From a virus: a DNA stretch of 64,000 nt. The DNA is taken from the IMG/VR virus record IMGVR_UViG_3300033182_000538, positions 62,001 to 126,000 of that record; one strand, written 5' to 3'. Below, piece after piece: positions 24,042-33,047 of the stretch. The stretch's first letter is position 1. Every line of letters begins with the position of its first letter. The position numbers and the translations under genes are program-made. Under the pieces are notes generated by a model. That model searched no databases. It saw only the letters and a program-made list of their open reading frames with translations, and was not told the origin of the DNA.

Positions 24042-25168
24042 AACTTTTCTATCAACTTTTCTGCGATAAATTCTATATCTTCCCTATCCAACCACCATCC
24101 ACACGGTAATGATATCTGATGCTTGTGGAAGTAATCAGTTTCTTTTAGTTCAACAAAACTGTCATCAAAACAGGTGTAGTAATGATTTGGTGTGTGTACA
24201 AGTCCTGCGTTAATACCTATATCATTTAACTCTTGAACTATTGAATCCCTATCTAAACTAGCATCTAAAATCAAAGTATACACCCAAAAAGTAGGTTCTG
24301 TACCTTGTGGATATTTTAATGATTGTATTTTAACATTATTACTAAATAAAGATTCATACAATTTACCATTTCTTTTATGTGCTTCTATGATAGAATCCAT
24401 ATAGTCAATCTGAGACAATCCAATAGCGGCAGTAATATTGTTCATATGAAATTTGAACCCAGCTTCAACAACATCCATTTCCCAACGCTGTCCCTTCCAC
24501 TCCCCCTTTTCATCTTTTGTAGCATCACGGTCGATACCAAACCATTTCAATGCCTTTGCTCTCTTAAAATCTTTTTCATTAGTATTGACTACTAAAATAC
24601 CACCATCGCCTGTTGTAATGTGTTTAATTGCTTGTAAACTATAACAGGTGTAATGTGCATAGTCGTGAATTTGATTACCATCTACCTTTGCACCCATAGA
24701 ATGCGCTGCGTCTTGGATAAATTTTAATCCATTAGATTGGCAAATACTATATATTTTCTTTAAATCAGCAGGTAGCCCCGACCAATTAACACACAACACC
24801 GCTTTTGTTTTTGGAGTAATTAATTTTTCTATCTGAGATGGGTCTATATTACCAGTCATATGGTCAATATCAGCCCAAACTACCTTAGCACCAAAAGTAT
24901 GTATTGGTGTATTTGATGCGACACAAGTCATCGATGTAGCTATTACCTCATCTTCTGGACCAACATCAGACAACTTTAGAGCTAATGTCAAAGCGGATGT
25001 ACAGCTATTTAACATTATTGTTTGGTCGTGATTCAACCAATTTTTGAAGTGGTTATTTAGTTTTGTTACTTGCTCACCCTCATTAACAAACCCACTATCT
25101 AATACAGGTTTTAACTCATTTAGTGCACTATTCGTATCAATATGCACTTTAAACATTGGATATTTCAT
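24038..25168 (-). CDS. DegT/DnrJ/EryC1/StrS sugar aminotransferase
   Basis: 376 residues, full length. PLP-binding features: NSCTSAL phosphate loop, QDAAHSMGA (D153), and the Schiff-base Lys K182 in SLQAIKHITTGDGG. It aminates a keto-deoxy sugar nucleotide. Overlaps the formyltransferase gene by 4 nt, so dehydratase, aminotransferase and formyltransferase form one set. Confidence 0.92.
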   Translation of the reverse strand: MKYPMFKVHIDTNSALNELKPVLDSGFVNEGEQVTKLNNHFKNWLNHDQTIMLNSCTSALTLALKLSDVGPEDEVIATSMTCVASNTPIHTFGAKVVWADIDHMTGNIDPSQIEKLITPKTKAVLCVNWSGLPADLKKIYSICQSNGLKFIQDAAHSMGAKVDGNQIHDYAHYTCYSLQAIKHITTGDGGILVVNTNEKDFKRAKALKWFGIDRDATKDEKGEWKGQRWEMDVVEAGFKFHMNNITAAIGLSQIDYMDSIIEAHKRNGKLYESLFSNNVKIQSLKYPQGTEPTFWVYTLILDASLDRDSIVQELNDIGINAGLVHTPNHYYTCFDDSFVELKETDYFHKHQISLPCGWWLDREDIEFIAEKLIEKL

Positions 25169-25175
25169 AATTTAT

Positions 25176-25913
25176 TTATTTATGCACATCACTTACTTGT
25201 GCTCGTTTTTTACCTAATTCACTTATCTCGTTACTATCTTGTGGTCTTGATACAAATAGAGCTTTACTTCTGTCTGATGATTTTCCAGATTTCAATACAC
25301 TCCAAGTTATAGACCTACGTTCTTTTTTAACATCAGGAACACCGTGATATGATGTTTCAGAGTTTAAAAAAACAACGAGTCGATTTGAAATAGGGTCAAT
25401 TTTATGGGTACATTCAGTCATATCATCATTCCAAATTTCAAAAGTACCAGTATCATCTACTGACCAACCTTCGTTGAAATAAATTAAACACGTTAATTCT
25501 TTTCGTAATCCTGAGTCTGGACTTACTCTGGCATCACTATGTACAGCTTGAAACCCACCACTTAACATAGTTCTGATACCAGACCATCTCATATGCTTAT
25601 CGGGTAACAACCCATCTATATTAGTTAATTTAGCCAATTGCTGAGTAAACTCATCAGAATGTAAATGATGTAAAAATTGAAACATAGAGCCGGTGGTGTG
25701 TTTTATGTCATATGACATCATACCTTGCTCAAGTATATTTACTTTGTTTTCAATATTATCTCTAACCCCGTGCCATTTTGCATCATTTGAATCTGGCCAA
25801 TTGTTTAGCACATCAATATAGACATCATTGTGGAGGAAGTTATCAAATACCCATACTGGATATGGCTCTTTAATTGCTTGTGTTAATTTTATATTATCGT
25901 TTATAACCTTCAT
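25176..25913 (-). CDS. 2OG/Fe(II)-dependent oxygenase
   Basis: 245 residues. H125-x-D127 (AVHSDARVSP), H190 (SYHGVPDV) and R200 give the facial triad and 2-oxoglutarate Arg of prolyl-4-hydroxylase-like oxygenases. Sits between the formamido-sugar genes and the Gmd group, so a sugar- or glycoprotein-hydroxylating role is possible. Confidence 0.85.
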   Translation of the reverse strand: MKVINDNIKLTQAIKEPYPVWVFDNFLHNDVYIDVLNNWPDSNDAKWHGVRDNIENKVNILEQGMMSYDIKHTTGSMFQFLHHLHSDEFTQQLAKLTNIDGLLPDKHMRWSGIRTMLSGGFQAVHSDARVSPDSGLRKELTCLIYFNEGWSVDDTGTFEIWNDDMTECTHKIDPISNRLVVFLNSETSYHGVPDVKKERRSITWSVLKSGKSSDRSKALFVSRPQDSNEISELGKKRAQVSDVHK

Positions 25914-25924
25914 TATTTTTTACC

Positions 25925-26596
25925 TTATCGTTTGGCTTCCCTTACATCTTGTATATGAAGTGTAACTTCATCTAAAGGACAAGCTTGTTTTATCTTTTTA
26001 TCTCTATAATTGTTTGATATTTTTTCACAACCATCAATTTGTTTCATAGCGGATTGACCTTTGTATGTACTTTTTACATCTCGTAGTACATCCAAAAATA
26101 ATTCCTTATCCCATATTCCGGCTAATGGATAACAACAATCATATGGTACATTAAAATCAAAGGTTCTAATGGTTTCAAGTTCTTTAAATTTTGTTTTTTT
26201 CCATAAATTTGGGTTAGAGTACTTTCCAGTTTTACCTAACATCAAATGTTTAGCATCAGAGGTATGAAACTCATCAAACATTTTATGAAAATATTCATTG
26301 GTTACGATATTACTAAAGTCAGCATCTTCAAACAAATAATATATGTATGGGGTATTTGAACTTTCGACCATCTCGATAGTTTTATCTACCCATTGAGATT
26401 CTACATCTGATGAGAAATCACAATCTGGTACATTAGTTTCATATAACTTTTTAATCGATTCATAATGTTCTGGCGAATCACAATTGATTATAAATTTATA
26501 ATCTTTAAGTACCTTCATCCAATTTGGAAATATTTTATGTAATGTATCAAGCCTACTTTTATGACTACATTTAAAATTTAATACTACTGTTATCAT
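25925..26596 (-). CDS. Probable GT-A-type glycosyltransferase
   Basis: 223 residues. YIYYLFEDADFSNIV carries an acidic DAD motif in the DxD position after a Rossmann-like N-terminus. No GT family assigned. Context (between gmd and an oxygenase) supports a glycan role. Confidence 0.55.
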   Translation of the reverse strand: MITVVLNFKCSHKSRLDTLHKIFPNWMKVLKDYKFIINCDSPEHYESIKKLYETNVPDCDFSSDVESQWVDKTIEMVESSNTPYIYYLFEDADFSNIVTNEYFHKMFDEFHTSDAKHLMLGKTGKYSNPNLWKKTKFKELETIRTFDFNVPYDCCYPLAGIWDKELFLDVLRDVKSTYKGQSAMKQIDGCEKISNNYRDKKIKQACPLDEVTLHIQDVREAKR

Positions 26597-27576
26597 TTGT
26601 TTTGTTTTTTAAAGAAGTCCAACCAGTAATCTGCCATTTCTTCCATCATTTGTTGAAAAGTATAAGTTGGAGCCCACCCCATTTCTGTTCTAAGTTTAGT
26701 AGAATCTCCTCTTAAATAAGGTAATTCTTCTGGTCTTAAAAATTTAGGATTTTGTATAACATAATCTTTATAATTTAATCCCAAGTGACTAAATACCACA
26801 TCACACATTTCTCTAACTGAATGTGTTTCCATTGTTGATACTATCCAATCTCCTGGCGTGTCATTTTGCATCATCAAATGTATAGCTCTTACATAATCAA
26901 AAGAATGCCCCCAATCTCTATAAGAATCCATATTACCCAATTCTAAGGTATCTTGTAATCCTAATTTGATTTTTGCAGCTGCTTTTGCTACCTTATTAGT
27001 TACAAAATTAGTTCCTCTTCTCGGAGATTCGTGATTAAATAAAATACCATTTGTAGCGTGTAATCCATATGCTCTTCTGTAATTCCTTACGATATTGTAA
27101 GCGAATACTTTTGAACATCCATATGGAGATACTGGATTCATTGGTGTAGTTTCTCTTTGAAAATTATCATCTTCAACAGACAAACCAAACATCTCAGATG
27201 AACTTGCTTGATAAAACTTAGCTTTTGGACAACTTCTCCGGTATGCTTCTAAAATATTTAATACTCCAATCGAGTTTGTCTCTACTGTAAATTGTGGTAT
27301 ATCAAAACTAATTCTAACGTGGGATTGTGCAGCTAGGTTATATATTTCATCGGGTTGTATTTTATCTAATAATTTATACAATCTGGCTTGGTCTAACAAA
27401 TCACCATAATATGTATGTATTTTACTATGAATTTGTGATATTCTATAATCTTGATATTCGGGCATAGAGTTTCTTCTCACAATACCGTGAACTTCATATC
27501 CTAACTCTAATAAGTATTCCGCTAAATACGACCCATCTTGGCCTGATATTCCGGTAATAAATGCTTTTTTTATCAT
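26593..27576 (-). CDS. gmd: GDP-mannose 4,6-dehydratase
   Basis: 327 residues, near the usual 340-370. FITGISGQDGSYLAE, GYEVHGIVRRNS, LAAQSHV, ASSSEMFG and SPYGCSK (catalytic Tyr-Lys) are the Gmd signatures. It forms GDP-4-keto-6-deoxymannose, precursor of GDP-fucose, GDP-rhamnose or GDP-perosamine. The next genes downstream are an aminotransferase-like and an acyltransferase gene upstream in the transcript, pointing to perosamine. Confidence 0.95.
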   Translation of the reverse strand: MIKKAFITGISGQDGSYLAEYLLELGYEVHGIVRRNSMPEYQDYRISQIHSKIHTYYGDLLDQARLYKLLDKIQPDEIYNLAAQSHVRISFDIPQFTVETNSIGVLNILEAYRRSCPKAKFYQASSSEMFGLSVEDDNFQRETTPMNPVSPYGCSKVFAYNIVRNYRRAYGLHATNGILFNHESPRRGTNFVTNKVAKAAAKIKLGLQDTLELGNMDSYRDWGHSFDYVRAIHLMMQNDTPGDWIVSTMETHSVREMCDVVFSHLGLNYKDYVIQNPKFLRPEELPYLRGDSTKLRTEMGWAPTYTFQQMMEEMADYWLDFFKKQNK

Positions 27577-28160
27577 CTAAATAATTCCATTTTTGTTAAA
27601 TCTGGCCAATCTTCTACAACCCATTTTTGTGGGGTTGTTTTAATTGCCAGAGGTAATTTTTCTAAACCTAAGCGTGCAGTTTCAGGTGTCATATAATAAT
27701 GATATCCCATTGAATTTATATTTTGGTCTCTCCAAGGAACATCAGGCAATCTACCATCATAACTCATTTTCTTTAATTTCAAAGCAACTTCTTTATTGTC
27801 TGTTAGTATAACTCCACCCCTACCTAATGATAAATGTTTTCTGAACTGAAATGACACACTCATTAATGTATTAGATATATAACTATTAGGTTTCCACAAT
27901 ACAGCGGCATCAATCACATTATCAGTTACATAATAATAATCACTCCAATTCTCATCTTTCCACTCTAAATCAATACCAAGTTTACGAGATAACATAGGTA
28001 TAGATAAGTAAGTACGTTTAGGGCATTGAATCTTGGTAGCATTTGTAAGTCTTAATGATAATTCTACTCCGTGAGTACAACAATCTACAGCCACAGCATA
28101 TGGAGCTCCAAAGAACTTAGCTATTTCGGATTCAAAATTTTTAATTGTATCAAAATTCAT
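27573..28160 (-). CDS. Short DegT-family aminotransferase-like protein
   Basis: 195 residues, about half of normal. It keeps the large-domain PLP features (VDCCTHGVELSL, DAAVLWKP with D84, and FRKHLSLGRGGVIL with candidate Schiff-base K108) but lacks the C-terminal small domain. It may be a minimal enzyme or a remnant. Set between gmd and an acyltransferase, it is the candidate for 4-amination to GDP-perosamine. Confidence 0.75.
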   Translation of the reverse strand: MNFDTIKNFESEIAKFFGAPYAVAVDCCTHGVELSLRLTNATKIQCPKRTYLSIPMLSRKLGIDLEWKDENWSDYYYVTDNVIDAAVLWKPNSYISNTLMSVSFQFRKHLSLGRGGVILTDNKEVALKLKKMSYDGRLPDVPWRDQNINSMGYHYYMTPETARLGLEKLPLAIKTTPQKWVVEDWPDLTKMELFR

Positions 28161-28683
28161 ATCCTAGCTTTTTCGCGTTTTTAATTATGATATCTTTATC
28201 TCGTGTTTTTATTGGTTTAGCTGGCGAACCTACATAAATTGTCCAAGGTTCTAAATCCTTTACTGCTAGAGAGTTTGCTCCAAGAATAGCACCTTCACCA
28301 AATTTAACACCAGGCATTATAGAGCAATTTACACCACATCCTGAAAATCTTTCGAATTTTACTTCAGAAAACATAACTTCTCTATACTCTATTGGTATTG
28401 TGGGGCCTACTAACCCTTTACCAGTATAATCTTCACTTCCAGCAACAACGCGTGTACCAGCTGCAATGAATGTAAAATCTTCCAATGTTACTTTAGAAGC
28501 CTTACCCCCAATAAAGGTTACATTTGGGGCTATATGTACATAGTCACCTATTTCTAAGGCTGTTGAAACTGATACCCCATTGTCGATTGCACAATGATTA
28601 CCAATAGAGACTAAATCTGGGTTTTTAATAAGCGCTTGGTCACTTATAAAAACATCATTTCCAATTGATTTGAAGTTATTCAT
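28150..28683 (-). CDS. Hexapeptide-repeat acyltransferase
   Basis: 177 residues of left-handed beta-helix repeats (VSIGNHCAIDNGVSV; VHIAPNVTFIGG; CSIMPGVKFGEGAILGANSLAV), then IYVGSPAKPI. CoA-dependent O- or N-acetyltransferase. By position it may acetylate the amino sugar made by the gmd/DegT pair (PerB-type reaction). Confidence 0.88.
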   Translation of the reverse strand: MNNFKSIGNDVFISDQALIKNPDLVSIGNHCAIDNGVSVSTALEIGDYVHIAPNVTFIGGKASKVTLEDFTFIAAGTRVVAGSEDYTGKGLVGPTIPIEYREVMFSEVKFERFSGCGVNCSIMPGVKFGEGAILGANSLAVKDLEPWTIYVGSPAKPIKTRDKDIIIKNAKKLGYEF

Positions 28684-29092
28684 CTATAAACACTTTATCT
28701 AATGATTGACCTTCATATGGGCCCGTTTTGTATTCATACACTAAAGTATTATCCTCTAATATAGTATATGTATGCCCACCCTCTAACGTAAAAGAAGCAT
28801 CACCAGCCTTTAAAATGGGTTCTACTATAATAGTATCATCAATATCAAAAAAAGTACATTTTACAGAACCATCAACTACAATCCAACTCTCTTGAGCAAT
28901 AACATTTTGTGTTCGTTCTTTAAAAATGTGTCTATGTGGTTTAAATGTTTTACCTTCATTCATATTTAGAAGAGCACATTGAATAAAGTTGTTTTCAGGA
29001 ACAACATCCACTCTACCTGGAGTTAAATCAGATTTTCGTACCACTATATGTAATAGTTTAGATGGGTCTTTTTTTGAATAAACTTTTTCCAT
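28676..29092 (-). CDS. Cupin-fold protein of the glycan module
   Basis: 138 residues. FKPHRHIFKERTQNV and ESWIVVDGSVKCTFFD form the first cupin motif; GGHTYTILEDN forms the second. Similar small cupins (WbuC-like and sugar-isomerase-like) accompany O-antigen clusters. Reaction unknown. First gene behind a clear promoter. Confidence 0.7.
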   Translation of the reverse strand: MEKVYSKKDPSKLLHIVVRKSDLTPGRVDVVPENNFIQCALLNMNEGKTFKPHRHIFKERTQNVIAQESWIVVDGSVKCTFFDIDDTIIVEPILKAGDASFTLEGGHTYTILEDNTLVYEYKTGPYEGQSLDKVFIDE

Positions 29093-29115
29093 AATATTCT
29101 TTAGTGTATATTATA

Positions 29116-29146
29116 CTAATATACGAAATTTTTTATTAAGTTCCAA
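29116..29146 (-). promoter_or_regulatory. -33/-7 promoter inside glycan module
   Basis: TTG (29144-29146), 20-nt spacer ending TTTCG, TATATTAG (29116-29123). The -7 box doubles as the last codons and stop (TAT TAG) of the upstream gene. Drives the cupin-acyltransferase-DegT-gmd group. Confidence 0.85.
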
Positions 29147-30066
29147 CTGTTTTTATAAGTAGTTTCACTAAAATGTTTGTTATAGTTTTCAACAGAAAGT
29201 TTCGACATTTCTTCATAAAAGTCAGAATCTTCTTTTAATCTCTTAGCTAACTCCTTTGCTTTTTTCAAATCATTATGCTCTACTGATAACTCAGGAAAAC
29301 ATAATCGTTGAGTATTACTATGTATGTTACCAATACAAGGTATACCAAGATAACCACAATTCAAGGAAAATGTTCCACCGATTGTATTTGGATTTAAATG
29401 TACAGCGTACTTAAAGTTATTCAACTCTTTCATCCAATCGTACCATTCTAAATATGGTAAGTGGTTGATATCTTCAACATTTAGTTCAGCCTTATCCATT
29501 CGACCCATTTGAGGAGCTGATATCTTCTCTCCCATTTCCGATGCTACCATATATGAATCGATACCACCATACCATCTCCCCAAATTACCACCAATAATCA
29601 CACCACTACGTTCTACTTTTGGTATATCCTTCAATGAATCTTCAATCATTAGAGTTGGATTGATGTATGTTGGTTTTTCTAATAACCCTTCATAGTATTT
29701 TTTATCAATATCATTATGTGCAAATACAACATCAACCGACATCATTTGATTCAAAAACCACATAGATTCATACAAAGGTAAACTTTGATAGTACCAACTC
29801 GGGCCCTCTTGCATAAAGGCTACCTTCTTACAAATACGTTTCATATCTGAAACAATATCCATATTCATAAAATTCTTAACATTCTTTGGAATGATTAGAA
29901 CACCCAAATCATAAGTTACACCATTTTCAGTTGGTATAGATTTTATTGGGATGTGGTCTGCATCTAAGGCTACGAACCAAGCAAACTCAGTTCTCATATT
30001 CTTGTGGGTTCTTGGTGTTTTACCCATAAACCCCATCTCACTAAAAAATGCTATTTTACCTTCCAT
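29116..30066 (-). CDS. GT-B-fold glycosyltransferase-like protein
   Basis: 316 residues from the ATG overlapping the previous stop. The C-terminal half has the GT4-like pattern VIIGGNLGRWYGG, LNNFKYAVHLNP and GGTFSLNCGYLGIPCIG, the nucleotide-sugar side of GT-B enzymes, then a helical tail. Acceptor unknown. Confidence 0.65.
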   Translation of the reverse strand: MEGKIAFFSEMGFMGKTPRTHKNMRTEFAWFVALDADHIPIKSIPTENGVTYDLGVLIIPKNVKNFMNMDIVSDMKRICKKVAFMQEGPSWYYQSLPLYESMWFLNQMMSVDVVFAHNDIDKKYYEGLLEKPTYINPTLMIEDSLKDIPKVERSGVIIGGNLGRWYGGIDSYMVASEMGEKISAPQMGRMDKAELNVEDINHLPYLEWYDWMKELNNFKYAVHLNPNTIGGTFSLNCGYLGIPCIGNIHSNTQRLCFPELSVEHNDLKKAKELAKRLKEDSDFYEEMSKLSVENYNKHFSETTYKNSWNLIKNFVY

Positions 30067-31016
30067 ACATCTTCCCAAGTTTTAGATTTGTAATTAGGGT
30101 TGAATAAATTGTAAACATTTTGTTCACATAGTTTATTCGCTGGTTTATACCAATTGTGTACACCTCTTTGAGCACCAGTATCAGTCTTATCAATATTTTC
30201 TTCACCCAAGACATATGTTCTTTTGTTTGGGTGTTTTCTATTGTGTACAAGTAATATATTCTTAAAATGATATTGTGGAATGTTACCAAGTACTTTTTGT
30301 GTCATCAACATAAACGCTGTATCTTCGTGTACAAAGAATACTGAACGTGGAATGTTTACTCCTGCTTTGATTACTTCCGATGATATTACCAACCCACAAC
30401 CATTAAATTTGTGTGGAGATACTAAAGTTAAATCAAGGTCAGTAACCTTTGAGTTTATCTCATTCATCTCATCAGCATTCATCTTATATCTAAGACTCCA
30501 CCAATTTTCAGTATCACCTTCTATAAAAGGTTTATCAGTAAAATCAACGTGTTCTAATGGTTTCCAACTATTGTCCCACATTTTACAAATTCCAAACGTG
30601 GCTAAATATTTTGGAGTTCCTTCTGAATAAGACTGATGAAGTAGATTCAAAGACCCAAACATTTCTTTAGGTACTAACATATCAGATTCACCCCATACAA
30701 GAACATCTACTAAATCACAAAAATCTTCGTTAAAGTTTCTACGATAATCGGCTATGGTAACCAATTTATTTGACATCGTGTAATTCGACCTAAATCCAGC
30801 TTCATTCAAAATCTTTTGGATTTCAGTTACAGCCGTTGTTTTGTCAGACACCGATGTAGGTTTCTCCAACTCTTCATTTGTAGTAATCAAAAAGTCAACA
30901 AGAACTTCACCATCGTATTTTTCGATAGCTTCTTTTAAGGTACTAACGTATTCTGAGATTATCCCAACCTCATACCATTGAACCAAACACCCTATTGCAA
31001 ATTTTGTATTACCCAT
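30051..31016 (-). CDS. GT-A-like glycosyltransferase (family uncertain)
   Basis: 321 residues. VLVWGESDMLVP supplies an acidic ESD in the DxD position; SRSVFFVHEDTAFM-like acidic residues (HEDT) could be the catalytic base region. N-terminal start MGNTKFAIGCLVQWYEVG. Overlaps its neighbours at both ends. Confidence 0.55.
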   Translation of the reverse strand: MGNTKFAIGCLVQWYEVGIISEYVSTLKEAIEKYDGEVLVDFLITTNEELEKPTSVSDKTTAVTEIQKILNEAGFRSNYTMSNKLVTIADYRRNFNEDFCDLVDVLVWGESDMLVPKEMFGSLNLLHQSYSEGTPKYLATFGICKMWDNSWKPLEHVDFTDKPFIEGDTENWWSLRYKMNADEMNEINSKVTDLDLTLVSPHKFNGCGLVISSEVIKAGVNIPRSVFFVHEDTAFMLMTQKVLGNIPQYHFKNILLVHNRKHPNKRTYVLGEENIDKTDTGAQRGVHNWYKPANKLCEQNVYNLFNPNYKSKTWEDVWKVK

Positions 31017-31851
31017 CTGATACGGCTCTTCCTTCCATTTGTTCCCAATCTCTATTGTCTCTAACTACATTATTTTTAGAATCAGTAGCCATCAACATAG
31101 TAGGAGTTATCCCTAAACCCTTTGCTACATTAATCATAGCTTTTACATCTTTAGGAAAACAATGACCACCATACCCAAAATAACCATCAGGTCCTGGCAC
31201 AGCCCAATGTGACTTACCCAATCTATCATCGTATGTTGCGTATTCTACGACCTTATCAAAGTCCAAATCTAACTTATTACAAATTTGGTACATCTCATTA
31301 GCAAAGGATACCTTTGTAGCTAAGAACGAATTTGTAACATATTTTACCATCTCTGCGTGTGTAGAACCTGTTTTGATGATGGGTGTAGTAGGAAACACCA
31401 AACGATAAATTTGTTTGAGTAAAGTCGTTCCTTTTCTTGGCCCACCTAAAATAATCTTTGATTGATTCTCAAAATCTTGTACTGCGTTTGCTTCCGTTAA
31501 AAACTCTGGATTAAAGATAATGGTAATGTTACCAAATCTATCATTAAAATTTTCCGTGGTTGTTGGTGGAATTGTTGACTTGATAACAACAATAACATCT
31601 TTACCAACTTCATTGATTTCATTCAAGACCGAAGCGACAATAGAAGTATCACAAGTACCATCCGACCTTTTCATTGGAGTAGGTAAACATACAAATACAA
31701 CTTCGGAAGCTTGGACTACCTCTTCTAAGGTATCCGTATTTCGTTTAGTTTCATCAAGGTCATAAGTTAGAACGCTAAAGTAGTTCTTGAACTTTTGGTA
31801 TATAGCATTACCAACAAACCCTTGACCAATAATTCCAATATTATGTTTCAT
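31009..31851 (-). CDS. UDP-glucose/GDP-mannose dehydrogenase, short form
   Basis: 280 residues from the ATG at the Rossmann strand (NIGIIGQGFVGNA); the frame is open 55 codons further but that part overlaps the GT2 gene. FNPEFLTEANAV and the catalytic Cys C231 in GYGGHCFPKDVKA are intact. Family members have about 390-440 residues; the C-terminal nucleotide-sugar-binding domain is missing. It may be a catalytically minimal enzyme or need a partner. Confidence 0.85.
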   Translation of the reverse strand: MKHNIGIIGQGFVGNAIYQKFKNYFSVLTYDLDETKRNTDTLEEVVQASEVVFVCLPTPMKRSDGTCDTSIVASVLNEINEVGKDVIVVIKSTIPPTTTENFNDRFGNITIIFNPEFLTEANAVQDFENQSKIILGGPRKGTTLLKQIYRLVFPTTPIIKTGSTHAEMVKYVTNSFLATKVSFANEMYQICNKLDLDFDKVVEYATYDDRLGKSHWAVPGPDGYFGYGGHCFPKDVKAMINVAKGLGITPTMLMATDSKNNVVRDNRDWEQMEGRAVSDG

Positions 31852-31903
31852 AATAAAAATGTAAATTTTTCTTTCGACACACGATATCGTTCCCAAAATG
31901 GAA

Positions 31904-32530
31904 TTACACGAGGGTGTCGTAATATTCGTTTTGTCGTTCTTGTCTATCGATTGTCTTTGGGTGATATAGAGCCAACTCTTCTGCCCAAGGTAGATTTGAA
32001 ATAGTTTCGTAACCAACGAGTTTCTCGTGTACCTTATTTTCCCAACGAATGGATTCTGAATTTTTATAAATTCTCCATTGAGGGTCTGGAAAGTTTACCC
32101 AACCGTGTTCATTAACCTGCCACCCCCATTTCTGAATGTGTTCTTGAGTTAACCCTTCGACTGTATTTACTCGTGGGACAAGAATTACATCTACATTATT
32201 TGCTTCCAAGATTTCGTGAATGTTATCCATCAAGGTTTTATTTGGGTATTCATCTGCGTCAATCTGAAAGATATAATCACCACTACAATGTTTGGTAAGT
32301 TCATTCTTCAAATCTGCGAAGTGTCCATCAAACTCATATGGGTGCCACACGAACAATGATTTTTCAACATTCATTTTTCGTAAATAAGTTTCGATATCCT
32401 TAGAACCATTTTTTGAATCCCACAAAACCACAATCTCATCTTGTGGTTGTTTGAGTGTCAATAACTTTTGAAGTAATGTTTGGATTTCAAGAAACTCATC
32501 CTTGACTGTAACTGCGTAACTAATTTTCAT
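31904..32530 (-). CDS. Family 2 glycosyltransferase
   Basis: 208 residues. ISYAVTVKDEFLEI, VVLWDSKNGSKD and the DxD motif in FQIDADEYP, then HEKLVG, all as in short GT2 enzymes. Likely adds one sugar of the glycan. Confidence 0.85.
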   Translation of the reverse strand: MKISYAVTVKDEFLEIQTLLQKLLTLKQPQDEIVVLWDSKNGSKDIETYLRKMNVEKSLFVWHPYEFDGHFADLKNELTKHCSGDYIFQIDADEYPNKTLMDNIHEILEANNVDVILVPRVNTVEGLTQEHIQKWGWQVNEHGWVNFPDPQWRIYKNSESIRWENKVHEKLVGYETISNLPWAEELALYHPKTIDRQERQNEYYDTLV

Positions 32531-32533
32531 ATT

Positions 32534-33046
32534 TTATATTTCTTTTAGAAAGTCTGGCATATCATCATCCTTTTCTACTTGTTCCCTCTGCCTTCTTTCT
32601 GCTTCCGATGGAACTCTATCGAATATACCATAATCATAATTGTATACCGTAACCGTAGAAATGTTTTTTTCGACTAATGTTCTATATGCTGTTTTTAGAT
32701 TCTTATTTCTATCTTTACCTTTGATTTCTCTGATGTAAAATTGTTTAGAATTCAAATCCAATTGTAACTTTGTTAAATCTAACTTTCGTACTTTAGGAGT
32801 CCTACTTATAACCTCATCTAACCCCTTAGCCAAATTAACCATATCGGTTAATGTTATATGTTTTAAGTCTAAACAATGAAAGTAAGTTTTAAAATTAGGT
32901 TGTAATACAAACACATAATAGTCACGAGATTTACCATCCACTTTTTTATAACGGATTTTAGCTACCATTCCCCTCTCTAACTTTGTTTTGGGGATTCTGA
33001 AAGCATCTGATAATTTGTTCCTATGTTGTGCCGTATAATCAGCCAT
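32534..33046 (-). CDS. Hypothetical protein, 170 residues
   Basis: Basic alpha/beta protein with an acidic C-terminal tail (KDDDMPDFLKEI). Central strand pattern YYVFVLQPNFKTYFHCLDL. No family recognised. It lies among glycosyltransferases with 1-3 nt gaps but shows no sugar-enzyme motif. Confidence 0.55.
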   Translation of the reverse strand: MADYTAQHRNKLSDAFRIPKTKLERGMVAKIRYKKVDGKSRDYYVFVLQPNFKTYFHCLDLKHITLTDMVNLAKGLDEVISRTPKVRKLDLTKLQLDLNSKQFYIREIKGKDRNKNLKTAYRTLVEKNISTVTVYNYDYGIFDRVPSEAERRQREQVEKDDDMPDFLKEI

Positions 33047-33047
33047 A

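Noticed and set aside
31852-32016. N-terminal extension of the UDP-sugar dehydrogenase frame by 55 codons
   Set aside because: It would overlap the GT2 gene and precedes the Rossmann start MKHNIGIIGQGFVG; the ATG at 31851 fits the family.
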